This document shows, piece after piece, positions 16,587-24,697 of a stretch of DNA of 31,401 bases. The translations under genes and the position numbers were made by a program. Source of the stretch: Bacillus pseudomycoides DSM 12442 (GTDB lineage: Bacteria; Bacillota; Bacilli; Bacillales; Bacillaceae_G); NCBI RefSeq assembly GCF_000161455.1, contig NZ_CM000745.1, positions 2,511,619 to 2,543,019 of the forward strand, given 5' to 3'. How positions within the stretch are numbered: position 1 is the first letter of the stretch; the number at the start of each line of letters is the position of its first letter. Below the pieces are notes generated by a model. That model was not told the origin of the DNA. It was given only the letters and a program-made list of their open reading frames with translations, and ran no database searches.

Positions 16587-16620
16587 ACAAGTAGGATCGA
16601 AATAGATCGGTCCTACTTGT
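16587..16620 (+). terminator. Terminator of the wall protein gene
   Basis: ACAAGTAGGA (16587-16596) pairs with TCCTACTTGT (16611-16620). It starts 19 nt after the microsatellite, so the tract is probably transcribed. Confidence 0.7.
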
Positions 16621-16778
16621 ATTGGCTCTGTTAAAGTAAAATGTTCATAAACGATATTTAAAACACCACCTGTTTGGGTGTAAGTAGTTCAGATAACATG
16701 GAGAAAAAGCCTAATCACAGTATAAATAGCGCATGATTTTGCAACACAATTTGCATATTAAATAATAGTATATTTAGC

Positions 16779-16816
16779 ATATAAAAACGCTTGGGATTAT
16801 CCAAACGTTTTTATAT
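16779..16816. terminator. Long hairpin, terminator-like
   Basis: ATATAAAAACGCTTGG (16779-16794) pairs with CCAAACGTTTTTATAT (16801-16816) with one mismatch. It lies in the 555-nt gap between the wall protein gene and the gene at 17034; nothing else was seen there. Confidence 0.55.
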
Positions 16817-17033
16817 ACTATATTTAAGCTTTATTCAACTAAAGCACCTTTGTTCGTATTTCCTGTTGTACAGATAAGAAGCAGATTTTATGAATTGGCT
16901 TATAAGTTGAAGATAGGATAGATTTTTAATAAGTGAATAGATGTCTATGTTAATATGAAAATATAAATACTCATAAATCAGATTTAAAAATGTAACTAGT
17001 TAAAAAAATCTCAATTTATTAGAGGTGAAAGAT

Positions 17034-17267
17034 ATGGTGGAAGAGAGAAGAAGTGTTACAGGATATGAAGAACAATACGATGTTACCCGATCTGGTAGAA
17101 TTATAATAAAAAAAAATAACCAAGTTCGTCATAAAAAAGGAGATGAATATGGGTATAAGTATGTTCATCTACATAAGAAGGGTACTAGGGAACTCTGTAA
17201 AACATTTGATGTATGGCGAGAGGCGTTCCATGATGCGGACATAAGTGAATATAAAGGTATAAAATAG
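17034..17267 (+). CDS. NUMOD4-like small protein
   Basis: This 77-residue protein contains VTGYEEQYDVTRSGRIIIKK and then YGYKYVHLHKKG. That order (G-YE-xY-V-xxxGR, then GY-YV-L) resembles the NUMOD4 module found N-terminal to HNH homing endonucleases of phages. No HNH domain follows, so it is either a stand-alone DNA-binding module or a remnant. The start is the ATG at 17034, with AGAGGTG upstream; an in-frame GTG at 17025 lies inside that site. A terminator follows at 17281. Confidence 0.55.
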   Translation: MVEERRSVTGYEEQYDVTRSGRIIIKKNNQVRHKKGDEYGYKYVHLHKKGTRELCKTFDVWREAFHDADISEYKGIK

Positions 17268-17280
17268 GATTCTAAAAAAT

Positions 17281-17305
17281 AAAAAGAACCAAAATGGTTC
17301 TTTTT
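17281..17305 (+). terminator. Terminator after the NUMOD4-like gene
   Basis: AAAAAGAACCA (17281-17291) pairs with TGGTTCTTTTT (17295-17305), a perfect stem with a 3-nt loop and a T-run. Confidence 0.8.
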
Positions 17306-17368
17306 GTGTTTTTTGAAATAGAAATTATACTGCTTGTACATGAATATTTGAAAGGGGTGAATTTAGTT

Positions 17369-17617
17369 ATGGAGCAGGTAATAGCAGAGTTTTTTTCTCC
17401 AAGTAAAAAATATAAAGTTCAAATAATAAAACGAAAAGATGACTTATATACAACGGAAGTCTATCGGTGGATGGAGGATTGTGGATATGAGTTTTGGAGT
17501 TTTATGTCTCAAGGGCTGTCTTTGATAGATTGTGAAGAACATGCGCGAAAGATAGCTATTGAACAGTTGAAAGAGTGTTCTAGAGAAAATCTTAATACAG
17601 ACGTGTTAAAAGATTGA
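17369..17617 (+). CDS. Small protein of unknown function
   Basis: This 82-residue soluble protein starts MEQVIAEFFSPSKKYKVQII. The ATG at 17369 has AAAGGGGTG upstream; the open frame extends back to 17294, but that part runs through the preceding terminator. The alternating pattern YKVQIIKRKDDLYTTEVYRW suggests an N-terminal beta sheet, and SLIDCEEHARKIAIEQL an amphipathic C-terminal helix. I do not recognise a family. The neighbouring NUMOD4-like gene and transposase scrap point to an accessory locus. Confidence 0.55.
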   Translation: MEQVIAEFFSPSKKYKVQIIKRKDDLYTTEVYRWMEDCGYEFWSFMSQGLSLIDCEEHARKIAIEQLKECSRENLNTDVLKD

Positions 17618-17673
17618 ATTAATTAGAATTGAAGTCTTTATCATGTCTGAGTGTGAGGATTAAGATAGGAAAG

Positions 17674-17808
17674 TTAGAAGCTGCTAAAAAGGTTCGTAAT
17701 ATACACGTTGATTCCACTTAACCGTTTACTACGTTCCTTATAGGTAATCCCTTTCTTTTTTTCTCTTTTGGCTTGTTCTATCAACCTTTTCTCAATGGAA
17801 TTCTCTAA
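17674..17808 (-). pseudogene. C-terminal scrap of an IS4-like DDE transposase
   Basis: The minus strand encodes LENSIEKRLIEQAKREKKKG and then ITYKERSKRLSGINVYITN before a stop. The pattern KERSKRLSGINVYITN resembles the C-terminal part of IS4-family transposases, as recalled. Only 44 codons remain, with a stop immediately upstream, so it is a relic. The family call is by motif memory and is less certain than for the Tn3 scrap. Confidence 0.5.
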
Positions 17809-17832
17809 TTAAATAACAATAATAAACGCAGA

Positions 17833-17860
17833 GAAGGGATAGCTTAATCGCTATCCCTTC
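17833..17860 (-). terminator. Terminator of the DUF2975/XRE operon
   Basis: GAAGGGATAGC (17833-17843) and GCTATCCCTTC (17850-17860) form a perfect 11-bp stem with a 6-nt loop, about 50 nt after the XRE stop. Confidence 0.75.
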
Positions 17861-17912
17861 ATCTTAATTTCACTATCTAATCCCATTGGTTGAAGAAAGT
17901 TGTTGTCTGTTT

Positions 17913-18131
17913 TTATTGAGTGTCTTCATCGCTTTTGTACTCCAAAATATCACCTGGTTGACAATCCAAAGTCTTACATATCGCTTCTAATGTTGAAAAA
18001 CGAACCGCTTTTGCTTTCCCATTTTTCAGAATGGAAAGATTCGCCATCGTAATCCCAACCCTCTCCGAAAGCTCCGTTACGCTCATTTTTCGTTTTGCTA
18101 ACATCACATCAATATTAATAATAATTGCCAT
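17913..18131 (-). CDS. XRE-family HTH regulator (YozG-like)
   Basis: This 72-residue protein is one Cro/CI helix-turn-helix domain: MLAKRKMSVTELSERVGITM is helices 1-2 and NLSILKNGKAKAVRFSTLEA the recognition helix onward. QPGDILEY is the usual end in this subfamily. The start is the ATG at 18131, with GAGGTGG upstream; a GTG three codons earlier lies inside that site. It lies 10 nt after the stop of the DUF2975 gene. Such pairs (YoaS/YozG in B. subtilis, as recalled) are common in Firmicutes, with an unknown role. It may repress its own operon through the palindrome at 18652-18668. Confidence 0.85.
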   Translation of the reverse strand: MAIIINIDVMLAKRKMSVTELSERVGITMANLSILKNGKAKAVRFSTLEAICKTLDCQPGDILEYKSDEDTQ

Positions 18132-18141
18132 ATTCTCCACC

Positions 18142-18624
18142 TCAGACCGTTAAATCATTTTCTGATTTTATATTAATAGCTTCTTGTAAAAGTCTTTGGA
18201 GAACAGCAGCAAAAACGGCGATCACCATAGAGGCGAAAATAATGACCAATCCGATTGGTATGATACTTGGAGGGTCAACTCTTTCCGCTATGAGATAGTA
18301 GAGTGGCATACCTAGCAAGTACAAGGTACTGATCGTGATGGCACAGTATTTTATATTCTTTAAAGCCTTTACCGATAATTCCGAGAACGCTTGGTTCTTA
18401 TCAATATAGCTTAAAAGTTTAAAAGCTTGATACAGAGCAAAGTAAAAAGGTATGGCTGCCGCGTACATATCGATTAAAACGAGAGATTTCATATAAGCAA
18501 TATCTGGATACAATTCTCCAGCAAAATTCCCGAACTTAGGCACCAAAAATATGCACAATGCAAGAACTGGGATTCCTATAAAAATAACAGCTAGCTTTAA
18601 AAAGAGTGTCGTAACTTGTTTCAT
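18142..18624 (-). CDS. DUF2975 membrane protein
   Basis: This 160-residue protein has four hydrophobic segments: FLKLAVIFIGIPVLALCIFL, then around YAAAIPFYFALYQ, ITISTLYLLGMPLYYLI and IIPIGLVIIFASMVIAVFAA. The order and the adjacent HTH gene identify DUF2975. The start is the ATG at 18624 with GAGGTG upstream. The function is unknown. The tight pairing with an XRE regulator suggests a membrane sensor that controls the regulator, but that is inference. Confidence 0.82.
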   Translation of the reverse strand: MKQVTTLFLKLAVIFIGIPVLALCIFLVPKFGNFAGELYPDIAYMKSLVLIDMYAAAIPFYFALYQAFKLLSYIDKNQAFSELSVKALKNIKYCAITISTLYLLGMPLYYLIAERVDPPSIIPIGLVIIFASMVIAVFAAVLQRLLQEAINIKSENDLTV

Positions 18625-18651
18625 AAAATGCACCTCGCTTATTTAATGACA

Positions 18652-18668
18652 ACATGATTTTATCATGT
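18652..18668. promoter_or_regulatory. Palindromic operator before the DUF2975/XRE operon
   Basis: ACATGAT-TTT-ATCATGT is a 7-bp inverted repeat that overlaps a minus-strand -10-like GATAAAAT, about 30 nt before the DUF2975 start. It is a candidate binding site for the XRE protein. Confidence 0.5.
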
Positions 18669-18756
18669 GATTTATCGTTTTACAATAAATTCATATTGTT
18701 TTTTATTATATTATTATTGTTATTGAAATATCCTTTTAATTTTGACAAAAATAAAA

Positions 18757-18782
18757 AGCATTTCTCATTACAAAGAAATGCT
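18757..18782. terminator. Hairpin, possible terminator
   Basis: AGCATTTCT (18757-18765) pairs with AGAAATGCT (18774-18782), with an A-run on its left side. It lies between the divergent DUF2975 operon promoter and the repeat at the 3' end of the HAD gene. Confidence 0.45.
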
Positions 18783-18942
18783 CTTACTTTAAAATGTTAA
18801 ATTTACAACTTGTTCAACAAAACTTCCAAATAGTTTAATAAAGTAAATCAACAACGAAAGATAACAGAACCTTGAAATAAAAAATTTTCATGTGTTAAAA
18901 GAAATTAATAACTTATAAAACAAAAAAGTGAGATGAAATTTG

Positions 18943-18996
18943 TGTTTTGGGGTATTTGCTTTTCTTAGCTTGATGGTGATGTGGCGAGACCCCAAT
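18943..18996 (+). repeat. IS231-end-like repeat overlapping the 3' end of the HAD gene
   Basis: GTTTTGGGG, then TTTTCTTAGCTTGATGGTGA and a GGCGAGACCCC tail, match the right arm of the palindrome at 665-788 and the half-copy at 3144-3206. The HAD gene reads into it from the other strand: its last residues and its TAA stop lie inside the repeat. Confidence 0.6.
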
Positions 18997-19672
18997 ATGT
19001 AAAATAACTTAATAATCTATCAAAAGAATTGATCTCGGCATATGGTTTTATTTCGGTGTCATTCTTGATCATATAAGGATTGAACCATATGCCCTTTATA
19101 TTCGCATTTTGACAGCCACCAATATCTTTTTCTATGTCATCTCCAACGAATAATGCTGCTTCCGGTTGCACATTAAGCTTATTTAATGCTAATTCAAATA
19201 TACGTTTGTCAGGTTTACTAAATCCCACTTCTTCAGAAATAATTATTATATCAAAACAACTATTTAAATTGGTGTTAATTATTTTAGCCTTTTGTCTCTG
19301 AGTTGAGCCATTTGTTATAATTGCAACTTTAACATGCATCTTTATAGTATTTATGATATTTATAGTATTTTGGTTTATAGAAAAACAATGAGGAAAATTA
19401 TTATTCCAAAAATCTTGAATGTAATTCCGTGGCAATCTATATTTTGGTGGGAATTCATCAAAAAATGATTCCAAAACTTTTACTTTGTCACTGTAGCCAT
19501 AGCTTCTTTTATCATATTCTTTGAATTTCTGCAACATTTCGTTTTTTACTGAATGTTGTTTAACATCCCCATAGCACTTCTCTAAAATAATTGAAAACAA
19601 GTTATCTACTGCCTTATCCCTATCAAGTAAGGTATCATCTAAATCAAATAGCATTGCTTTATAACCCCTCAA
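18965..19672 (-). CDS. HAD-family phosphatase (YjjG-like)
   Basis: This 235-residue protein has the HAD motifs: LFDLDDTLLD (nucleophile Asp10, Asp12), AIITNGSTQRQK (motif II), GFSKPDKRIFEL (Lys) and FVGDDIEKDIGG (motif IV). The cap between motifs I and II is helical, as in subfamily IA; YjjG-type members act on nucleotides or sugar phosphates. It starts with TTG at 19672; an ATG at 19654 behind GAGGGG is an equally possible start. The C-terminus WGLATSPSS is encoded by an IS231-end-like repeat, so the natural tail was probably replaced. Confidence 0.82.
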   Translation of the reverse strand: MRGYKAMLFDLDDTLLDRDKAVDNLFSIILEKCYGDVKQHSVKNEMLQKFKEYDKRSYGYSDKVKVLESFFDEFPPKYRLPRNYIQDFWNNNFPHCFSINQNTINIINTIKMHVKVAIITNGSTQRQKAKIINTNLNSCFDIIIISEEVGFSKPDKRIFELALNKLNVQPEAALFVGDDIEKDIGGCQNANIKGIWFNPYMIKNDTEIKPYAEINSFDRLLSYFTYWGLATSPSS

Positions 19673-19729
19673 ACAACTTCACAGCCTTTCTCACATTATA
19701 TAAATAATCCCTAGTGTTATGGTGACGAA

Positions 19730-20707
19730 TCACTTTAAGGATGATTTTCCCATATATTTTTGATAGATCGAACTAGCCACCACTGTATCTAAAAAAGCTA
19801 CCCCAACTGATTTAAATAGAGTAATTTCATCAGAGTTTGAACGTCCTTGTTTATGTCCTAAAATAATATCCCCGAGCTCACTATGTACATTTGAAAAATC
19901 CCATTCATTTTTTTCGCTTGCAATCAAGAAATCACCAGCTTCATGCTGTACACCTTCTAATGTATCTACAATAATTTTATCGCTGCGCTGTAATGTAGTG
20001 AAATCGAGTTCTTGCATATGAGGTTGGTAAGAACCGATTCCATTAATATGAGTACCAGGTTTAATGTATTTTCCATCAAACACAGGAGTAGTGGAGGTGG
20101 TACTACAAATGACAATATCAGCCATTGCAACAGCTTCGTCAGCTGATTCCATAATTTCAATGGATCCTTTCCAATTTGGATATAAGGAGAGTAACTGATT
20201 TTTAAATTCAAATGCTTTTTGCATTGTACGGTTTACAAGGAGAATACGAGTTAGAGAACGAACTTCCATAACAGCTTGTATTTGCCCGAGTGCTTGAGCG
20301 CCGCATCCGATGACAACGCAGATGCTAGCATCTTGACGAGCGAAATGATTTGTCGCAATACCACTCATTGCTCCTGTGCGAAGTGTTGTTAAATAGGAAG
20401 CTTCAATTGTCGCGACATGATCTCCAGTATTTGTTTCTGTTAAAACGATTAAGCTTTGTAGTGCTTTTTTCCCTTTTTGCGTATTTTGAGGGAAGATACT
20501 AACGATTTTCGTAGATGCAAATTCAATTGGAGCTACATAAGAGGGCATATAAAGGGAGTTTGCCTCTTCTTGAGAGTGTTGTATATTTAGCCTTACAGGT
20601 GTTGTAATCTCATTGTTCATATAGTACTGGAATGCCTTTTCGACGTCTTGCAAGCAATCTTTCATTTTATAAGTTTCTTGTACCATTTCTTCTGTAATAT
20701 GAATCAT
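19730..20707 (-). CDS. Ornithine cyclodeaminase/mu-crystallin-family NAD(P)-dependent enzyme
   Basis: This 325-residue protein has the OCD/mu-crystallin fold. Lys67 (FASTKIVS) and Arg110 (TTLRTGAMSG) match the substrate-site Lys and Arg, and VVIGCGAQALGQ (about 132-142) is the Rossmann loop. In true ornithine cyclodeaminase a catalytic Asp lies in a GGDCPGK-like segment; here that segment reads GIGSYQPHMQEL, with Ser instead. A ketimine or pyrroline-2-carboxylate reductase-like or related imine reduction is therefore more likely than ornithine deamination. The start is the ATG at 20707 with AAAAGGAGG. It lies 53 nt after the MHS transporter gene, with a weak hairpin between them. Confidence 0.8.
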   Translation of the reverse strand: MIHITEEMVQETYKMKDCLQDVEKAFQYYMNNEITTPVRLNIQHSQEEANSLYMPSYVAPIEFASTKIVSIFPQNTQKGKKALQSLIVLTETNTGDHVATIEASYLTTLRTGAMSGIATNHFARQDASICVVIGCGAQALGQIQAVMEVRSLTRILLVNRTMQKAFEFKNQLLSLYPNWKGSIEIMESADEAVAMADIVICSTTSTTPVFDGKYIKPGTHINGIGSYQPHMQELDFTTLQRSDKIIVDTLEGVQHEAGDFLIASEKNEWDFSNVHSELGDIILGHKQGRSNSDEITLFKSVGVAFLDTVVASSIYQKYMGKSSLK

Positions 20708-20734
20708 TTCAATTATCCTCCTTTTAATAGAAAA

Positions 20735-20754
20735 GGGGGAGTTGAAAATCCCCC
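20735..20754 (-). terminator. Short hairpin between the MHS transporter and OCD-like genes
   Basis: GGGGGA (20735-20740) pairs with TCCCCC (20749-20754); on the minus strand TTTTC follows. It may lower expression of the downstream gene by partial termination. Confidence 0.45.
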
Positions 20755-20760
20755 AATTGA

Positions 20761-22062
20761 CTAGGCTTGTATATCTTGCTTTTGTACATTTTCTGCAATT
20801 TGCTTTGTTGAAACGGCAGTGATAGCGATTAAAGAAATGCAGCAAGTAAGTACAATATATAAAGCTACCGGAACCCAAGAATTGTTATACACATTCATTA
20901 AATAAGCAGCAATCATCGGTGCTGTCCCACCAGCTAATGCAGCTCCTAATTGATAACCTAGCGTAACGCCAGTATAGCGTACTTGAGTGGAGAAAATTTC
21001 AGAGAATAATGTACCTAATACGGCGGTTACAGGTGCCCATAAAATACCTAAACCGATAACAGTTGCGAGAATGATAGAGAAAGTTGTTCCTTGGTTTAGT
21101 ATTAAGAAATAGGGAAAAGCATATAAGAGAATTGCAATCGTGCCCCATATGTACATTTTCTTTCTTCCAATTGAATCTGAAAGTTTTCCCATAATCGGAA
21201 TCATAATAGTAGTAATGAGCATAGCGATTGTAACTGCGTTTAAGACAGTTGTATTGGGTAGTTTTAGCTGCGATGTCCCATAAGAAACAATGAATGTCGA
21301 GAAAATATAGAAGGGACCTGTTTCCGCTACCTTTGCTCCTGTAGCGATAAGTACAGATTTCCAATGATGACGTAAAGTGTCAGCAATAGGTAGTTTTGAA
21401 ATATTTCCGCTTTCTTTTGCTTTTTTGAAATCTGGTGTTTCATCTAATCCGTTTCGAATCCATAACCCTATGAATACCAATACGGCACTTAAAATAAATG
21501 GAACTCGCCATCCCCACGTTACAAATTTATCACCAGAAATCATTGTCATGAAAGAGATCGCAGCAGTTCCGAGTAACATTCCAATTGTTACACCTGTTTG
21601 AGGGATGCTACCAAAAAGTCCTTTTTTTTCCTTCGGTGCATATTCTACGGCTAATAGTAAAGCACCACCCCATTCGCCGCCAATTCCTAATCCTTGAATA
21701 ATTCTTAGTAATATTAAAAGAATAGGAGCTAGTATACCGATAGTTTCGTATGAAGGAAGCAAACCAATGCATACTGTCGCCCCTCCCATCAGAGATAGGG
21801 TTAACACAAGTGTCTTTTTTCTTCCGATTTTGTCACCGATATGACTAAAGATAATCCCTCCAAGTGGACGGATAAAAAATGGAATACCAAAAGAAAGATA
21901 AGAAAGCATGAGTGCGACAAGAGGATCTTCGTTTACAAAAAACAATTTGTTAAATACAAGTGCAGCAGCAGTTCCATATAAGAAGAAATCAAACCATTCG
22001 ATAGAACTACCAATTAAACTAGCTATGAGTGCTTTTTTCTGGACAGAGTTTTGTTGATTCAT
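20761..22062 (-). CDS. MFS transporter, metabolite:H+ symporter (ProP/ShiA-like) family
   Basis: This 433-residue protein has about twelve hydrophobic segments. ASLIGSSIEWFDFFLYGTAA is the N-terminal signature of the MHS family; GDKIGRKKTLV and SDSIGRKKMYI are the two copies of the loop 2-3 motif. Relatives carry proline/betaine, shikimate, citrate or other organic acids. Pairing with an OCD-like reductase suggests an amino-acid-derived substrate, possibly a proline-type compound. AGAGGTG precedes the ATG. It is the first gene of a two-gene operon. Confidence 0.85.
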   Translation of the reverse strand: MNQQNSVQKKALIASLIGSSIEWFDFFLYGTAAALVFNKLFFVNEDPLVALMLSYLSFGIPFFIRPLGGIIFSHIGDKIGRKKTLVLTLSLMGGATVCIGLLPSYETIGILAPILLILLRIIQGLGIGGEWGGALLLAVEYAPKEKKGLFGSIPQTGVTIGMLLGTAAISFMTMISGDKFVTWGWRVPFILSAVLVFIGLWIRNGLDETPDFKKAKESGNISKLPIADTLRHHWKSVLIATGAKVAETGPFYIFSTFIVSYGTSQLKLPNTTVLNAVTIAMLITTIMIPIMGKLSDSIGRKKMYIWGTIAILLYAFPYFLILNQGTTFSIILATVIGLGILWAPVTAVLGTLFSEIFSTQVRYTGVTLGYQLGAALAGGTAPMIAAYLMNVYNNSWVPVALYIVLTCCISLIAITAVSTKQIAENVQKQDIQA

Positions 22063-22293
22063 CAGTTCACCTCTTTTGCTTTTAATATTCTAATTATTAA
22101 GAATATTTTATATAAAATGTTTTTATATGTCAAAGTTTTAGGACGTGGAGGAAGTATTGTTTTAAATAGCAAATATTATAAAGTGATGTTTTTCATTAGA
22201 ATGGAAGGGGTTTAGAATAGTAGATATTTGTATTTACCTAATAATCAGAAGTATAGATAAAATGGGGAATAATAGGATGAGAGGAAGAGAGAA

Positions 22294-22764
22294 ATGAAAG
22301 TAAGACACCTTCAAGACGAAGATTATGTAACGATTCATTCCGTGCTTAATGAGTGGTGGGGCGGGAGAAATATGGCTGATATGTTGCCGAAACTTTTTTT
22401 CGTTCATTTCCGAGAAACAAGTTTTATTATCGAGCAGGATGGGGAGATTACAGGGTTTTTATGTGGATTTTTCTCACAAACATATACCGATGAAGCATAT
22501 GTTCATTTTATTGGAGTAAATCCAAAGCATCGAAGAAAGGGCATAGCTTCTACATTATACTCTTATTTTTTCGATGCAGCTCGCGCAAATAATCGTCATA
22601 TTGTAAAAGCGGTAACTTCTCCGGTAAATAAAAAATCAATTCAATTCCATCAAGAAATTGGATTTGAAATTGAAATAGGTGATGGGGAAGTAGATGGAGT
22701 ATCTGTACATACAAATTATGATGGGGATGGAGGGAGCAGGGTATTATTTGTGAAGAAGATGTAG
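22294..22764 (+). CDS. GNAT N-acetyltransferase
   Basis: This 156-residue protein starts MKVRHLQDEDYVTIHSVLNE. GFLCGFFSQTYTDEAYVHFI, then GVNPKHRRKGIAS (the acetyl-CoA-binding V-x5-R-x-x-G/A loop) and SIQFHQEIGFE are the expected GNAT blocks, all intact. The acceptor substrate is unknown. AGAGGAAGAGAG lies before the ATG. It lies 9 nt before the histidine phosphatase gene, which probably depends on its translation. Confidence 0.85.
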   Translation: MKVRHLQDEDYVTIHSVLNEWWGGRNMADMLPKLFFVHFRETSFIIEQDGEITGFLCGFFSQTYTDEAYVHFIGVNPKHRRKGIASTLYSYFFDAARANNRHIVKAVTSPVNKKSIQFHQEIGFEIEIGDGEVDGVSVHTNYDGDGGSRVLFVKKM

Positions 22765-22773
22765 AAAAGTATT

Positions 22774-23346
22774 ATGAAAACTTTCATTTACATGGTGAGA
22801 CATGGCGAATCACCAAAAACAGAAGAAAATAAAAGAACAAGAGGGTTAACTGAAAGAGGGAAATTAGATACTTATCGAATAACTGATATATTACAAGGGG
22901 AAGGTATTGAGGTTTTTGTTTCAAGCCCATACCACCGATCCATCCTAACTATTCAGGAGTTAGCTAAACGTTTAGGGCAAGAAGTTTTAGTATTTGAAGA
23001 TCTAAAAGAGAGGGTTTTTTCTGCTGAAGACAAGCGAATATCTGATAAGGAATTATTACCTTTGTTAAAAAAATCATTTTCTGATCCAAACTTCGCTTTA
23101 AAGGGAGGAGAGTCTAATGCAGTTTGTCAGAACCAAGCTATAAAAGTTTTAAAAGAATTATTAAAGACTTATCGGGGCCAGAAAGTAGTATTAGGCACCC
23201 ATGGAGCTGTTATGACTTTGATGATGGGATATTATGACAATCAGTACGGTTTGAACTTTTTACTACATACATCAAAACCGGATATATACAGAATGGAATT
23301 TCATGATCAGGAATTGGTGGAAGTTAATAGGTTGTGGAAATGTTAA
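22774..23346 (+). CDS. Histidine phosphatase (phosphoglycerate-mutase-like) family protein
   Basis: This 190-residue protein opens MKTFIYMVRHGESPKTEENK, with the RHGE phosphoacceptor His; LTERGK, SSPYHRSILT and GTHGAVMTLM supply the second Arg and the late catalytic His. Fosfomycin-like or sugar phosphate substrates are unknown for this type. There is no clear ribosome site before its ATG, so translation is probably coupled to the GNAT gene 9 nt upstream. Confidence 0.83.
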   Translation: MKTFIYMVRHGESPKTEENKRTRGLTERGKLDTYRITDILQGEGIEVFVSSPYHRSILTIQELAKRLGQEVLVFEDLKERVFSAEDKRISDKELLPLLKKSFSDPNFALKGGESNAVCQNQAIKVLKELLKTYRGQKVVLGTHGAVMTLMMGYYDNQYGLNFLLHTSKPDIYRMEFHDQELVEVNRLWKC

Positions 23347-23659
23347 TAGAAGTGTTTATTTGCCCTACTATCTAAAATCGTGGTTTGGAAAAAGGATATT
23401 TGTATAATGGAATTCTCTTGAAACTATTACCACACCTATTCGCAAACATAGTTACATTTATAAATTTTAGAGGTCAAAAATGTTAGCAATTTCATTAATT
23501 TTCATGGCTTTGGGAATTGAAGAAAAGCAACAACATTTTTTATAGAGCATAATAAGTAAGCACCTTTTTTTCATCACCCCCATAACTTTTTAACCAGGAA
23601 AATCGTTATATAAAATGAATACTAATTTTATAAGTTATGAAAATGAATGGGGGAAAATT
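23347..23659. other. Intergenic region, at most a 21-codon frame
   Basis: ATG 23480 to TAG 23545, behind AGAGGT, encodes MLAISLIFMALGIEEKQQHF and one more residue. It could be the start of a lost gene. No terminator was recognised after the phosphatase gene. Otherwise nothing was seen. Confidence 0.35.
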
Positions 23660-24697
23660 ATGAAGGTCCTTATATTAGGAGGTACTCGTTTTTTAGGAAG
23701 AGCTTTAGTAGAAGAAGCATTGAAAAGAGGGCATGAAGTCACCTTATTTAATCGTGGCACGAATAAAGATGTATTTCCTGAAGTAGAGCAGCTAACCGGC
23801 GATAGAGGCAGTGATGTATCATGTTTAGCAAATCGAAAATGGGATGTTGTAATGGACACATGTGGATTTTCTCCTCATCAAATTAAAAAAATCGCTGCTG
23901 TACTTGGAGATAACATCGAACATTATACATTTATATCAAGTATCTCTACTTACAAAGATTGGATTCCACTTCATATTAAGGAAGGCTATCGTGTACAGCC
24001 TATGCCGCCTAGCGATAAGTTGAAAGCGGTTGAGGATGGGGAAATATCTCCTTACGAGTATTATGGAGCACTTAAAGTTTTATGCGAAGAAGAAGTAGAA
24101 AAATATTGGCCGGGGCGTGTTTTGCATATAAGAGCAGGGCTTCTTGTTGGACCATTTGACTATTCAGATCGACTCCCGTACTGGGTTCAGCGTGTAGCAC
24201 AGGGTGGGAAAATAATGGTGCCAGGGCGTTCAGACCGTCCTGTTCAACTGATTGACGTGAAAGATGTGGCAACCTGGGCATTCGATATGGCAGAAAACAG
24301 AAAAGTAGGCAAGTTTAATGTAACAGGGCCGAATAATGAATTGACGATAGAAGAACTATTAAATACTTGTAAAGCAGTAACAAATAGCGATGCTGAATTT
24401 GTATGGGTAGAAGAACAATTTTTAATTGAGAATAAAGTACAGCCATGGACGGAGATGCCTTTATGGATTCCTGAAACTTTCCCATTAGAAGGGGAAACAG
24501 AGCCGTGGAAAGGTGGTTTTTTCATCAGTATAGAAAAAGCTGTTAACGCTGATCTTTCTTTCAGGCCTATTGAAGATACCATTTGTGATGTATATCAATG
24601 GGAGAAATCGAGACAGGATACAGAACGAAAGGCAGGTATATCAAGAGAAAGAGAGGCCGAATTGCTAGAGGTTTGGTTTCAGAAGGAGATATTATGA
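23660..24697 (+). CDS. NAD(P)-dependent epimerase/reductase of the extended or atypical SDR family
   Basis: This 345-residue protein begins MKVLILGGTRFLGRALVEEA, the Rossmann GGTRFLG loop. YEYYGALKVLCEEEV contains the YxxxK pair, here YGALK. HIRAGLLVGPFDYSDRLPYW and VQLIDVKDVATWAFD follow the SDR pattern. The substrate is unknown; nucleotide sugars or flavonoid-like compounds are typical of relatives. The start is the ATG at 23660, with GGGGG upstream; an open frame back to 23615 has no such site. Its stop overlaps the ATG of a 27-codon frame. Confidence 0.8.
   Translation: MKVLILGGTRFLGRALVEEALKRGHEVTLFNRGTNKDVFPEVEQLTGDRGSDVSCLANRKWDVVMDTCGFSPHQIKKIAAVLGDNIEHYTFISSISTYKDWIPLHIKEGYRVQPMPPSDKLKAVEDGEISPYEYYGALKVLCEEEVEKYWPGRVLHIRAGLLVGPFDYSDRLPYWVQRVAQGGKIMVPGRSDRPVQLIDVKDVATWAFDMAENRKVGKFNVTGPNNELTIEELLNTCKAVTNSDAEFVWVEEQFLIENKVQPWTEMPLWIPETFPLEGETEPWKGGFFISIEKAVNADLSFRPIEDTICDVYQWEKSRQDTERKAGISREREAELLEVWFQKEIL

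Noticed and set aside
16622..16645. GGCTCTGTTAAAGT as a possible insertion-sequence end
   Set aside because: It resembles an IS6-like end only if two bases are missing, and no matching second end or transposase is present.
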